Source of the DNA: CAYLQA01 sp964385695
Lineage (GTDB): Bacteria; Desulfobacterota; Desulfobulbia; Desulfobulbales; Desulfurivibrionaceae
Direction: 5' to 3'
DNA: 64,000 nucleotides
Assembly (NCBI GenBank): GCA_964385695.1
Contig: CAYLQA010000007.1
Coordinates: forward strand, 20,519 to 84,518
In this document: one piece after another, positions 23,943-32,286 of the stretch
Numbering within the stretch: position 1 is the first letter of the stretch
Layout of the letters: every line of letters starts with the position of its first letter
Program-made: the position numbers and the translations under genes
Notes under the pieces: model-generated
The model's input: the letters and a program-made list of their open reading frames with translations, nothing else
The model's database searches: none
Told to the model about the DNA's origin: nothing

Positions 23943-25286
23943 ATGAAAAAGAGAATTCTTCTTCCCGACGACCAACGCATCACCCAATGGTATAACGTGA
24001 TGCCTGATATCCCAAACGGTGTTCAGCCTCCGCTGAACCCGGCGACCAAAGAACCCCTTACTCCGGATCTGATGGCCCCTATTTTCCCTATGGGTCTGCT
24101 TGAGCAGGAGATGAGCCCTGATTCCTGGATCGATATCCCGGAAGAGGTACAGGATATTTGGTCTATCTGGCGTCCTTCTCCTTTGATCCGTGCCAACTTC
24201 TTAGAAGAGAAACTGGGGACCAAGGCCAAGATCTACTATAAATATGAAGGTGTATCACCTTCCGGTAGCCACAAGACCAACTCTGCAGTGGCCCAGGCTT
24301 ATTACAATAAGCGTGAGGGCGTGAAGCGTTTGGCCACCGAAACCGGTGCCGGTCAATGGGGAAGCGCACTTTCTTTTGCCACCCACAAATTCGGCTTAGA
24401 GTGTAAGGTTTACATGGTACGGGTTTCCTACGATCAAAAACCATACCGTAAATCCATGATGAACACCTACGGCGCTGAGATCGTACCCAGCCCCAGCCCT
24501 GACACCCCGACCGGCCAGGCAATTCTTGAGAAAGATCCGAATTCTCCCGGTTCTCTCGGTATCGCTATCAGCGAGGCCTTGGAAGATGCCGTGTCCCGCG
24601 AAGATACCAAGTACGCCCTTGGCTCTGTTTTGAACCATGTCTGCCACCATCAGACCGTTATCGGCCTTGAGGCCAAAAAACAGCTGGCCATGATTGGTGA
24701 AACCGCAGACGTTGTTATCGGTTGTTGCGGCGGTGGTTCCAACTTTGCCGGACTGGCAAGCCCCTTTGTCCCGGACAAGCTGGAAGGCAAGAACATCCGC
24801 TTGGTCGGTGTTGAGCCTGCATCCTGCCCCACCCTGACCAAGGGTGTTTATGCTTACGACTTCGGTGATGTTTCCGCCCGTACTCCTCTGCTTTACATGT
24901 ACACTTTAGGCCATGACTTTATGCCTCCGGGAATCCATGCAGGTGGACTCAGGTACCACGGAATGTCCCCAATTGTCAGCGCCATGTTGCGCGAGAACCT
25001 GATGGAAGCCAAATCACTGCACCAGATGGAGTGTTTTGAGGCCGGCGTTATGTTCGCCCAGACCGAGGGTATCATTCCTGCCCCGGAATCCTGCCATGCA
25101 GTTCGTGCAGCCATTGACGAGGCCATGCAGGACCCGAACGAGCCAAAGACCATACTCTTCAACCTTTCCGGCCATGGCCATCTGGACCTTGCCAGCTACG
25201 ACAAGTTCTTCTCCGGAGATCTGCACAACTACGATTATCCGGCAGAAGCTATCGAAGAGGCAAAGAAGAACCTGCCCAAGCTCTAA
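23943..25286 (+). CDS. trpB: Tryptophan synthase beta chain, TrpB2 type
   Basis: 447 residues from the ATG at 23943 (AAGGA 8 bases upstream). Condenses indole with L-serine to tryptophan using PLP. The long N-terminus (LLPDDQRITQWYNVMPDIP..., MGLLEQEMS) and the length identify the TrpB2 subfamily, which often works without a partner TrpA. The PLP Lys is K111 in SPSGSHKTNSAVAQAYYNK. The phosphate-binding loop is GCCGGGSNFAGLASPF. No trpA or other trp gene is in the window, consistent with a stand-alone indole-salvage enzyme. A strong intrinsic terminator begins 26 bases after the stop, inside the next gene. Confidence 0.95.
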   Translation: MKKRILLPDDQRITQWYNVMPDIPNGVQPPLNPATKEPLTPDLMAPIFPMGLLEQEMSPDSWIDIPEEVQDIWSIWRPSPLIRANFLEEKLGTKAKIYYKYEGVSPSGSHKTNSAVAQAYYNKREGVKRLATETGAGQWGSALSFATHKFGLECKVYMVRVSYDQKPYRKSMMNTYGAEIVPSPSPDTPTGQAILEKDPNSPGSLGIAISEALEDAVSREDTKYALGSVLNHVCHHQTVIGLEAKKQLAMIGETADVVIGCCGGGSNFAGLASPFVPDKLEGKNIRLVGVEPASCPTLTKGVYAYDFGDVSARTPLLYMYTLGHDFMPPGIHAGGLRYHGMSPIVSAMLRENLMEAKSLHQMECFEAGVMFAQTEGIIPAPESCHAVRAAIDEAMQDPNEPKTILFNLSGHGHLDLASYDKFFSGDLHNYDYPAEAIEEAKKNLPKL

Positions 25287-25300
25287 ATCAGCCTGTTATT

Positions 25301-26548
25301 ATGAAAACATTAAGCGCCGCCCATTTTGCAAAAAAGCACCTGTGGCGGCGCTTTTTTTTCTGCCTCTCCCTGATTTTTTTCGCTTGCCAGCCAGTCCTGG
25401 CCCAAGAGCAGGCCATCACAAAACGTATTGAAACCCTGGCTGCCTCGGGCGGTATTGGTCTTAAAAAAGACCAGGCTTTGCTTTACAGTCAAAACTTAGA
25501 AAGCCCTTATGTGCCGGCCTCGATAATGAAGATTGCCACCTCCTTGGCAGCCTTTGAGATTCTTGGTTCCGACTATCGTTTTGAAACCCTGTTTTATCTT
25601 GATCAGGAAGAAAATCTTTATATTAAAGGCCTGGGCGACCCTTTTCTCATCTCAGAAGAAATCACTCTCATTGCCAACAAGCTGAAACAACTCGGCATAG
25701 AGCGCATCAACACCATCATCCTCGATGCCGGCGGATGCAACCTTGCCTCCGCAATGGAGATCAACGGCAACAGCCTGAATCCTTACGATGCCGGGAACAG
25801 TTGCCTTGCTGTTAATTTCAACACCATCAAGCTTCGTGTGCTGGATAACGGTCCTGTGATTTCAGCAGAGGAACAAACCCCTACCCTGCCGCTGATGTCT
25901 GAGCTGGCAACCAACCTGACTCCCGGGGCACACCGTATCAATGTTACGGCGCAGGTGGATCATAGCCTACGCTACGTAGGGGAACTCTTTTACGCGATTT
26001 TTCAAAAAGAGGGTATTTTCTGTTTCCAGGGATTCCAGTCCGGCCAGACTCCCCTGGAAGCATCGCTCATCTATCAACATCGTTCCAGCAAAAGTCTGAG
26101 TGACGTGGTTGAATCCCTGCTGCTTTACTCGAACAACTTTATAGCCAACCAGCTATTCCTTGCATGTGGGGCAGTGCAGTATGGCTGGCCGGCCAGTTGG
26201 GGCAAAGGGCGACTGGCCCTGATAGATTATTTTGAGAGAGAACTCGGCTTTACAGAGCAAGAATTTCTCCTGCTCGAAGGCTCCGGCCTTTCCCGTCAAA
26301 ACCGCATCACCCCCAGGGCAATGCTCAATATCCTGGAGCGCTTTAAGCCCCATGCCGGTTTGTTACCTAAAGGGAAAAGGGGCCGCTATAAATCCGGGAC
26401 CTTAACAGGCGTATACTCCTATGCCGGATATTTCACCGAAGGGGACGAGCTTGATCCCTTTGTCATCATCCTCAACCAAAAGAGGAACAGGCGGGACGGA
26501 GTCCTCTACCAACTCTCACGCCTTTACAAGGCGCAACTTGAGCAATAA
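25301..26548 (+). CDS. dacB: D-alanyl-D-alanine carboxypeptidase, PBP4/DacB family (S13)
   Basis: 415 residues. A periplasmic peptidoglycan DD-carboxypeptidase/endopeptidase. The signal peptide contains the hydrophobic run FFFCLSLIFFACQPVLAQ (residues 18-35). The active-site tetrad is SIMK (S74/K77). SNN is in LLLYSNNFIANQLF (about 276) and the third motif is KSG in YKSGTLTGVYSYAGYF. The ATG has no SD, and codons 4-20 coincide with a GC-rich hairpin plus T-tract. Expression may therefore depend on read-through from trpB2 or on an unmapped start. It is convergent with the RlmD-like gene. Confidence 0.92.
   Translation: MKTLSAAHFAKKHLWRRFFFCLSLIFFACQPVLAQEQAITKRIETLAASGGIGLKKDQALLYSQNLESPYVPASIMKIATSLAAFEILGSDYRFETLFYLDQEENLYIKGLGDPFLISEEITLIANKLKQLGIERINTIILDAGGCNLASAMEINGNSLNPYDAGNSCLAVNFNTIKLRVLDNGPVISAEEQTPTLPLMSELATNLTPGAHRINVTAQVDHSLRYVGELFYAIFQKEGIFCFQGFQSGQTPLEASLIYQHRSSKSLSDVVESLLLYSNNFIANQLFLACGAVQYGWPASWGKGRLALIDYFERELGFTEQEFLLLEGSGLSRQNRITPRAMLNILERFKPHAGLLPKGKRGRYKSGTLTGVYSYAGYFTEGDELDPFVIILNQKRNRRDGVLYQLSRLYKAQLEQ
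25312..25359 (+). terminator. Intrinsic terminator inside the dacB 5' coding region
   Basis: A 10-bp perfect GC-rich stem (25312-25321 AAGCGCCGCC with 25344-25353 GGCGGCGCTT) has a 22-base loop and runs into eight T (25352-25359). This is the textbook form of a Rho-independent terminator for trpB2. It lies within codons 4-20 of dacB, where the T-run encodes Phe residues of the signal peptide. Confidence 0.75.
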
Positions 26549-26556
26549 TTGCGCCT
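26529..26556. terminator. Weak stem-loop between convergent dacB and rlmD-like genes
   Basis: AGGCGCAA (26529-26536) pairs exactly with TTGCGCCT (26549-26556) across the dacB stop, with a 12-base loop. No strong T-run follows. It is the only structure in the 11-base gap between the two stops and might separate the two transcripts. Confidence 0.35.
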
Positions 26557-26559
26557 AGC

Positions 26560-27903
26560 TCAATCCTTCTCTAGCAAAACAAGTGTTTCAAGATGGGCGG
26601 TTTGGGGAAACATGTCCACCATCCGAATCTCTTTCATAGAGTAGCCGATCTCCTTTATACCAATGAGATCCCGTGACAGGGTCGCAGGATCACAGGAGAC
26701 ATAGGCGATTGCCTTTGCCTTAAAGTTTGCAAGCAGGGGGATTACCTCTTTGCAACCGGCACGGGGCGGATCAAGCAGAACAAAATCAAAATATTGTTTA
26801 TCTCGATGCAGTTCTGCAGCAGCCTGAGCCGCAATCCTTTTGGCAAATATGCAGTTGCCCAAGTTATTGCTCTCTGCATTGCGCTGCGCGCTACGAATGG
26901 AAGAACGCTGAATGTCAAACCCATAGACCTCTTCAACCGCAGTGGCCAAGGGAATGGAAAAGTTCCCCATGCCGCAAAAAAGATCCAGCGCCTTCTGAGC
27001 AGAATACTCTTTGGCCCAGGAAAGAATTTGCGCAATGCACCTTTCGTTTTGGGAAAGGTTGACCTGGCAAAATCCGCCAGGCTCAAGACTGAGGTTTATT
27101 GGTCTGGCACAGAGAGACTCTGGCAGAGGGATATTCAAACGAAGATCCGCAGGCACAGTGCCGTTGATTCCGCTTTGTTTCGTAATATACGGCCCGGCAG
27201 CTTGCCCTTTTGCTTGATACGCAACACCGCTGATCTCCGTTATATCCTGGCAAATTCGCAGGGCCAGCTTACGGTCTCTGGGTTTAATCTTCCGCTTGTA
27301 ATTGATCAGTAAGACAACAGTCTGTTCTCCAGGATTATATAACAATTCAAAACTGGTGGTCCGTTCGAGTAAATGGTCAAAGGCGCCATGTTCTAAAAGA
27401 CCTTTTAAAACCAGATTGATTTTTTCATGGGCCAAAGGGCAATGATCAATCTCGACAAGCTCATGGCTTTGTCCCTGAAAAAAACCGACTATTCCCACCT
27501 CGTTCACCTGCAGGCGAATACGTTGCCGACAACCGAACTCCTCCTCCGACACGATGGGTTCACCAACGAGAGCGTCTATTTCCGTTTTCTCGCCAATATG
27601 AGCGCGAAACAAAATATCCTTTAAAATGTCCTGTTTCAGTCGGATCTGGGTCTCATAGGAGGCATGCTGCACATCACATCCGCCGCAATCGTCATAATAG
27701 GGGCACGGTGGGGTAATGCGTTCCTTGGCCGGCAAAAGAACCTCAAGCAGGTCTGCCTCGATAAAGCTTTTTTTCTCTTTTCTGGGCTGAAATAAGACTT
27801 CTTCTCCGGGCAACACCCTTGGGACCATAACCACCTTCCCGTCTGCAAGATGCCCAAGGCCGAGTCCGCCCTTAATAATTTTTTCTATGATCACGGTATG
27901 CAT
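26560..27903 (-). CDS. rlmD: 23S rRNA (uracil-5-)-methyltransferase, RlmD/RumA family
   Basis: 447 residues. A SAM-dependent methylation of an rRNA uridine. The N-terminal TRAM-like domain (about 1-58: VIIEKIIKGGLGLGHLADGK...) is followed by the four-Cys [4Fe-4S] site C-x5-C-x2-C (PPCPYYDDCGGCDVQ) plus a later Cys in IDHCPLAHEK. The SAM motif is ALDLFCGMGNFSIPLA. The nucleophile Cys is in AYVSCDPATLSRDL, and DPPRAGCKEVI is present. The exact target (U1939 or another) cannot be told from sequence alone. Confidence 0.9.
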   Translation of the reverse strand: MHTVIIEKIIKGGLGLGHLADGKVVMVPRVLPGEEVLFQPRKEKKSFIEADLLEVLLPAKERITPPCPYYDDCGGCDVQHASYETQIRLKQDILKDILFRAHIGEKTEIDALVGEPIVSEEEFGCRQRIRLQVNEVGIVGFFQGQSHELVEIDHCPLAHEKINLVLKGLLEHGAFDHLLERTTSFELLYNPGEQTVVLLINYKRKIKPRDRKLALRICQDITEISGVAYQAKGQAAGPYITKQSGINGTVPADLRLNIPLPESLCARPINLSLEPGGFCQVNLSQNERCIAQILSWAKEYSAQKALDLFCGMGNFSIPLATAVEEVYGFDIQRSSIRSAQRNAESNNLGNCIFAKRIAAQAAAELHRDKQYFDFVLLDPPRAGCKEVIPLLANFKAKAIAYVSCDPATLSRDLIGIKEIGYSMKEIRMVDMFPQTAHLETLVLLEKD

Positions 27904-27933
27904 TTTTTAGATTCAAATTGTTTAAATAGAAAC

Positions 27934-28093
27934 TCCCCGCGGCAGGTAGCGAAGACTCCAAGCCACGGGGAATCTCGGTATGTAAGGAAGTTATCTTTAT
28001 TACATTCGCTCACTAACCCCGCTGCAGATAAGCACCCTGAAGGGCATAAACTTCGACTTCGAGCAGCGGAGAATGCGTTGCTTTGCATGTTCA
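27934..28093 (-). repeat. Dispersed repeat, copy A (structured RNA candidate)
   Basis: About 160 bases, strongly similar to 39073-39257 in the same orientation; copy A lacks about 25 bases near its right end. Two conserved hairpins are visible. Hairpin 1 has arms TCCCCGCGGC and GCCACGGGGA: there is one C-A mismatch on the plus strand, but a G-U wobble if the minus strand is transcribed. Hairpin 2 has arms CCGCTGC and GCAGCGG, containing a smaller hairpin CCCTTCAGGG (minus strand). In copy B the hairpin-2 arms are CCGCAGC and GCTGCGG, a compensatory change. The frame of the small minus-strand ORF is not conserved between copies. Confidence 0.75.
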
Positions 28094-28280
28094 AGGAGTG
28101 AGCTCAAGGAGTCAAGCAGCGGTGTGACTTGATCACACGGCAAATGAGTTCAGTAAATTATATCGCACATGGCAGGATGCAAACATTTCGGGTATATTAC
28201 GCCGAATTGCCTGCAAATGGCATATTTTTTTGTTTTTAGGGGATGTGGTTTGGTGCAAAGCTTTTCCTTTTAGGTTGTAA
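28094..28280. other. Non-coding gap upstream of the GGDEF-EAL gene
   Basis: With the repeat, this completes a 377-base gap between the divergent rlmD-like and GGDEF-EAL genes. It holds a 6-bp hairpin GTGTGA-CTTGA-TCACAC near 28129-28145 and A/T-rich sequence near 28220-28240, but no promoter I would call. No small gene with an SD is visible. Confidence 0.4.
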
Positions 28281-29870
28281 ATGAATTTTTTCGCCGCTGC
28301 GCTGTTGGCTTCCGGGCTTGTGAGTCTCGGGATTTCTCTTTATTACGCCCATCGCATTTGTAAAATCATCCAGCAGAACCGTTCCGGTTGGTCGGTGCTC
28401 AGGGGGCTTATGGCCTTTTTTATCCTGGGCTACCTAGCTTACGGCGCCCTGCTCTTTTCTCACCCAGTTGATATTTCCGATATCATTGTTTCCGTTATTT
28501 TTTGCGGCGGCGGCCTTTTCGTGGCCATGGTCGTACGCATGAGTATGCTCAGCATAGAAGATATGAAGCGTGTTGCAGCCCTGGACCGACACAGGGCCTT
28601 GCATGATGATGTAACCAATCTGCCCAACCGCACCCTGCTCCATGAACATATCGACCAGGCGATTATTGATGCACAAAAAAACTCCACGTCCTTTGGTGTT
28701 ATCCTCATAGACCTTGATCGCTTCAGCGAAGTCAACAACACCCTGGGCCATTTTTACGGCGATTATCTCCTGCAACTCATGGTGCCCCGTTTTCGCAAAT
28801 GCGTGATGGATCACGATATGGTCTCGCGGCTCGGCAGCGACGAGTTTGTCTTGATCGTTAAAAATGTCGACCGGAGCAAGGCAGAGGCCATTGCTTTGAA
28901 CGCTATCGAGATAATGAAAGAGCCCTTCTCCATAGAGGGACAGGAACTTACCATCAATATCACCATTGGTATTGCCCTTTATCCGGAGCACGGCATAGAG
29001 AGCGAGAACCTCTTGCAGCATGCCAATGTGGCCATGGATTTTGCCCGCAGCAAAGAAAATAAAATCTTTGTCTATACCCCGGAAAACGACAGGTTCAACT
29101 GGGACAGACTCATGCTTATCGGTGAGCTGCGTGAGGCCATCCGTCGCGACCAACTTGTCCTGCATTATCAACCCAAAATCTCGCTGGTTAATGACCAGGT
29201 CTGCGGTGTTGAGGCGCTGCTACGCTGGCAGCATCCTGACAATGAAGGACTTATCCCGCCGGATACTTTTATCCATGTGGCTGAGCAAACCGGCCTTATT
29301 GACGAACTGACTTACTGGGTCTTAGACCACGCCTTTGCCCAAAAGGCCGAGTGGCTGAACAACGGCCTAGACCTTATATTCTCCATAAATCTTTCCATTA
29401 AAAACCTGCATGATCTTAGCTTTCCCGATCAGGTTCAGGAGCTTATGCAGAAATGGAATATTGACTCCAAGGGTATCATTCTCGAAATCACGGAGAGTTC
29501 CATGATCTTAGACCCGGAGCGCGCTTATGCCGTTATTTTTAAACTGCACGAGCTTGGATTGCGCCTGTCCATAGACGACTTTGGCACGGGCTACTCGTCA
29601 CTTTCCTACCTCAAACAACTGCCTGCCACAGAGCTGAAGGTTGATAAATCCTTTGTTAAAGAAATGATCAGCGATGAAAACGATCAGGTCATTGTCCGTA
29701 CCACCATTGATCTTGCCAAGAATATGGGTATGCAGGTTGTAGCAGAAGGGGTTGAGGATGAGCAGGTGCTGGGCATGCTCAAAGACTTAGGCTGCGATTC
29801 TGTCCAAGGCTACCACCTCTGCCGCCCCCTGCCGCCGCAAGAACTCTTTGCCAAGCTGAAACAAGACTAA
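28281..29870 (+). CDS. Membrane GGDEF-EAL protein (c-di-GMP turnover)
   Basis: 529 residues. Three N-terminal hydrophobic helices (about 3-20, 38-55 and 62-85) precede a GGDEF domain (about 105-265) and an EAL domain (about 275-525). The cyclase signature is GSDEF (185-189, RLGSDEFVLIV) instead of GG[D/E]EF, so cyclase activity is doubtful; GTP binding could still regulate the EAL domain. The EAL side looks complete: VEALLRWQHPD, EITESSMI, DDFGTGYSSLSYLKQLP, KVDKSFV, AEGVEDEQV and VQGYHLCRPLP. It is therefore most likely a c-di-GMP phosphodiesterase (inference). Monocistronic, ending in a strong bidirectional terminator. Confidence 0.93.
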   Translation: MNFFAAALLASGLVSLGISLYYAHRICKIIQQNRSGWSVLRGLMAFFILGYLAYGALLFSHPVDISDIIVSVIFCGGGLFVAMVVRMSMLSIEDMKRVAALDRHRALHDDVTNLPNRTLLHEHIDQAIIDAQKNSTSFGVILIDLDRFSEVNNTLGHFYGDYLLQLMVPRFRKCVMDHDMVSRLGSDEFVLIVKNVDRSKAEAIALNAIEIMKEPFSIEGQELTINITIGIALYPEHGIESENLLQHANVAMDFARSKENKIFVYTPENDRFNWDRLMLIGELREAIRRDQLVLHYQPKISLVNDQVCGVEALLRWQHPDNEGLIPPDTFIHVAEQTGLIDELTYWVLDHAFAQKAEWLNNGLDLIFSINLSIKNLHDLSFPDQVQELMQKWNIDSKGIILEITESSMILDPERAYAVIFKLHELGLRLSIDDFGTGYSSLSYLKQLPATELKVDKSFVKEMISDENDQVIVRTTIDLAKNMGMQVVAEGVEDEQVLGMLKDLGCDSVQGYHLCRPLPPQELFAKLKQD

Positions 29871-29967
29871 GAAGAAACTACTAACTGATTTGGGCGATTG
29901 GTCAGGGGGTACATATCGCCCCTAAAGGGGCTCCTACGGATATCCGCAGCAAAATCCCGGAAGAGAG

Positions 29968-30016
29968 AATAAAGCAAAAGGGCCTGACGCAATTCGCCAG
30001 GCCCTTTTGCTTTATT
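29968..30016. terminator. Bidirectional intrinsic terminator between GGDEF-EAL and leuD
   Basis: A 19-bp perfect stem, arms 29968-29986 and 29998-30016, with an 11-base loop. The GC-rich core (AAAAGGGCCTG / CAGGCCCTTTT) is flanked by A- and T-rich ends, so it can stop transcription from both convergent genes. Confidence 0.88.
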
Positions 30017-30034
30017 TATGTATCGAAAGTACTT

Positions 30035-30550
30035 CTAATAATTCTTGTCCGCATATGCCAACCAACCACCGGCCGCAACCAACTTACGGTCAAACTCGTT
30101 CAGGCTGAAACTAATGGTCACCTTTTTGCTGCCCTTGGCAGTGATCTCGCTTTTCTCAAGATCCACGGAAATCTCTACATCATCACCAAGGCTGAACAGG
30201 GTATCGATATCCTCCTTGGGCAGTTCTATGGCAAGCATGCCGCAGTTATACATGTTTTGCCTGAAAATCCTGGCATAGCCTTCCGCAATGACCACATTGA
30301 TGTCATTCACCTCAAAAACCCAAACCGCGTGCTCGCGGGATGAACCGCAGCCAAAATTGGAACGGGTGACAATTACACCCTTGCCGTCAATGTCACGGCG
30401 CGGATCAAAGCCGCTGAGTTTTAAATCTTCAAGGACAAAGGGCTGCAGCGCCATCTTGGTGATCTCGGTCAAATATTTGGCCGGGATAATCTCATCGGTG
30501 TTGATATCGTTTCTGTCCAAATACAGGACCTTACCGCCAAATTCCTTCAT
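30035..30550 (-). CDS. leuD: 3-isopropylmalate dehydratase small subunit
   Basis: 171 residues, the short archaeal/Desulfobacterota-type swivel subunit. Motifs: KVLYLDRNDINTDEIIPAKYL, the substrate loop TRSNFGCGSSREHAVW (about 63-78) and IVIAEGYARIFRQNMYNCGML-type strands. With LeuC it isomerises 2- to 3-isopropylmalate in leucine synthesis. A homoaconitase or citramalate-pathway role is possible for this subfamily and cannot be excluded by sequence. It follows leuC by 54 bases in one operon. Confidence 0.93.
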   Translation of the reverse strand: MKEFGGKVLYLDRNDINTDEIIPAKYLTEITKMALQPFVLEDLKLSGFDPRRDIDGKGVIVTRSNFGCGSSREHAVWVFEVNDINVVIAEGYARIFRQNMYNCGMLAIELPKEDIDTLFSLGDDVEISVDLEKSEITAKGSKKVTISFSLNEFDRKLVAAGGWLAYADKNY

Positions 30551-30604
30551 GCTATCTTCTCCACTTAAGCTCTTGCTTGGTGTTTATTTCCTTGCCGCTG
30601 TTCC

Positions 30605-31888
30605 CTATAAGTACTTGCGAGGATCAGTGATATGACCGGCCACTGCGGTTGCTGCAGCGGTAAGAGGACTCATCAGGTGGACGATACCGCCCTTGCCCAT
30701 CCTGCCGTTAAAGTTACGGTTGGTGGTAGAGGCACAGATCTCGCCTTCTGCCAAAACACCGGTGCTCATACCCAAACAGGCACCGCAGGTCGGGTTGGTC
30801 ACGCAAAAACCTGCGTCCATAAAGATCTTGATCAAGCCCTCTTCAAGAGCCATGTTGTAGACCTTGGGCGTGGCAGGAGAGAGAATACCGCGGATACCTT
30901 CGGCAATCGTGCGGCCTTTTAAAATCCTGGCGGCAGAGCGCAGATCCTCAATACGGCCGTTGGTACAGGACCCCATGTATACCTGGTCAACAGGGGTGCC
31001 TTCCATATCAGCCACGTCTTTCACCTCATCGGGCTTAAAGCCAAAGGTTGCCTGGGGAACAAGGCTTGATACATCAAAGGTCAACTCATCGCTGTATGTC
31101 GCATCAGCATCGGAATGCCATTTCTTGAAATCTTCAACCGCAACCTCCAGAGATTCGTACTCTTCCTGGATAAAGGGCCAGAGGTATTCGGCTGTGGTGC
31201 GATCCGGCAGGCAGATACCGCAGGTGCCGCCGGCCTCAATGGCCATATTGCACAGGGTCATTCTTGCCTCCATGGACATGGCATCCACCACAGGACCGAC
31301 AAACTCCATAATTTTATTGGTGGCGCCGTTCACTGTTACCTCTTTGATGATGTGAAGAATCACATCCTTTGCAGAAACAGCATCCGGCAGTTCGCCGACA
31401 ATGTTATAGCGAATGGTTTCAGGTTTTCTAAAGGAGCAAACCCCCTTTAAAATGCCGACCTCAAGATCAGTGGTACCAACGCCAGCGGCAAAGGCGCCGA
31501 AGGCACCATGGGTACAGGTATGGGAGTCTCCCATGATTACGGTATATCCCGGGCGGATGAAGCCCTTTTCCGGGAAGATTGCATGGCAGACGCCGTTAAA
31601 ACCGATATCAAAGAAGTCTTTGATCTTATGGCGTCGAGCCCAGTCGCGCAGGATCTTGGCCTGGGTGGCGGTTTTGGAATCCTTGGACGGGGTGACATGA
31701 TCAATAACAGCCTTGATCTTATCCGTATCAAACACCCGGTCCATGCCGCGGGACTCAAGATCGGTAATGGCAATGGGGGTGGTGATCTCGTGGCACATCA
31801 CAACATCGATGTCCAGGATCATATTTTCCGGTGTGGGATTCTCCCGAAGGTGTGCTGCAAAAATTTTTTCGGCTATGGTCTGGCCCAT
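30605..31888 (-). CDS. leuC: 3-isopropylmalate dehydratase large subunit
   Basis: 427 residues, compact LeuC type. Ligands of the catalytic [4Fe-4S] cluster are seen in VYMGSCTNGRIEDLRSAA and NPTCGACLGMSTGVLAEGE. Other family motifs: MGQTIAEKIFAAH (N-terminus), GDSHTCTHGAFGAFAAGVGTTD and ASTTNRNFNGRMG. First gene of leuCD; a plausible SD AAAGGAGA lies 7 bases before the ATG. The 400-base upstream gap contains a 12-bp inverted repeat in its leader. Confidence 0.94.
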   Translation of the reverse strand: MGQTIAEKIFAAHLRENPTPENMILDIDVVMCHEITTPIAITDLESRGMDRVFDTDKIKAVIDHVTPSKDSKTATQAKILRDWARRHKIKDFFDIGFNGVCHAIFPEKGFIRPGYTVIMGDSHTCTHGAFGAFAAGVGTTDLEVGILKGVCSFRKPETIRYNIVGELPDAVSAKDVILHIIKEVTVNGATNKIMEFVGPVVDAMSMEARMTLCNMAIEAGGTCGICLPDRTTAEYLWPFIQEEYESLEVAVEDFKKWHSDADATYSDELTFDVSSLVPQATFGFKPDEVKDVADMEGTPVDQVYMGSCTNGRIEDLRSAARILKGRTIAEGIRGILSPATPKVYNMALEEGLIKIFMDAGFCVTNPTCGACLGMSTGVLAEGEICASTTNRNFNGRMGKGGIVHLMSPLTAAATAVAGHITDPRKYL

Positions 31889-31951
31889 TTTTCCGAATCT
31901 CCTTTAGGCCACCTTTAAAAAAGGCTATTTCGTGCGATCTCTTTGTCGCAT

Positions 31952-32001
31952 CAAGAATAAAAATGCTCACATATAGCCATATACTGCGCTTTTTATTCTT
32001 G
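31952..32001 (-). promoter_or_regulatory. Inverted repeat in the leuC leader
   Basis: CAAGAATAAAAA (31952-31963) and TTTTTATTCTTG (31990-32001) are exact reverse complements (12 bp) around a 26-base loop that has its own dyad (ATAT...ATAT). It lies about 65-115 bases before the leuC start. It may be an operator or leader hairpin; there is no leader peptide with Leu codons and no T-box motif. Confidence 0.4.
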
Positions 32002-32188
32002 CGGCTCCTTAAGCTCGGACGAAATATCTATTTTTTCAAGGTACCCGTTACTTATTTTTCTGAGCAAATTCAGTGTAAAACATGTTTTAAACGCAAGTTC
32101 TAATTATTAACATAATATGACTGTTTTTAGCCATCAGAAAGCGCACTGTTTTATAAAAATGGTTGTCCATATTTTTTGTAACTTGACG

Positions 32189-32218
32189 TTGACCATTCCC
32201 CTCCCTTCTATATAGGAT
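32189..32218 (+). promoter_or_regulatory. Possible promoter of the HD-GAF gene
   Basis: TTGACC (32189-32194) and TAGGAT (32213-32218) are separated by 18 bases, just upstream of the HD-GAF gene. TATATAGG in the same place gives alternative -10 registers. Moderate match only. Confidence 0.35.
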
Positions 32219-32286
32219 AAATAGTAAATAATATTGAAAAAGAGGGAGAACGCTCCCAGCTTAATCCTGGGACTTTTCAATTCGTT

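Larger units (their letters stand above)
31889..32286. other. 398-base divergent intergenic region, leuC / HD-GAF gene
   Basis: Holds the leuC leader with an inverted repeat (31952-32001), an A/T-rich centre around 32010-32180, and a possible plus-strand promoter (32189-32218) for the HD-GAF gene. I see no credible small gene. Confidence 0.5.

Noticed and set aside
23702..23983. Minus-strand ORF between rubrerythrin and trpB2
   Set aside because: Overlaps the trpB2 start region, no SD, no recognisable motif; it lies across the likely trpB2 promoter.
27891..28094. Minus-strand ORF of 67 residues over repeat copy A
   Set aside because: It shares only part of its frame with the equivalent ORF over copy B, and the frame shifts between copies, so it is likely an accident of the repeat.
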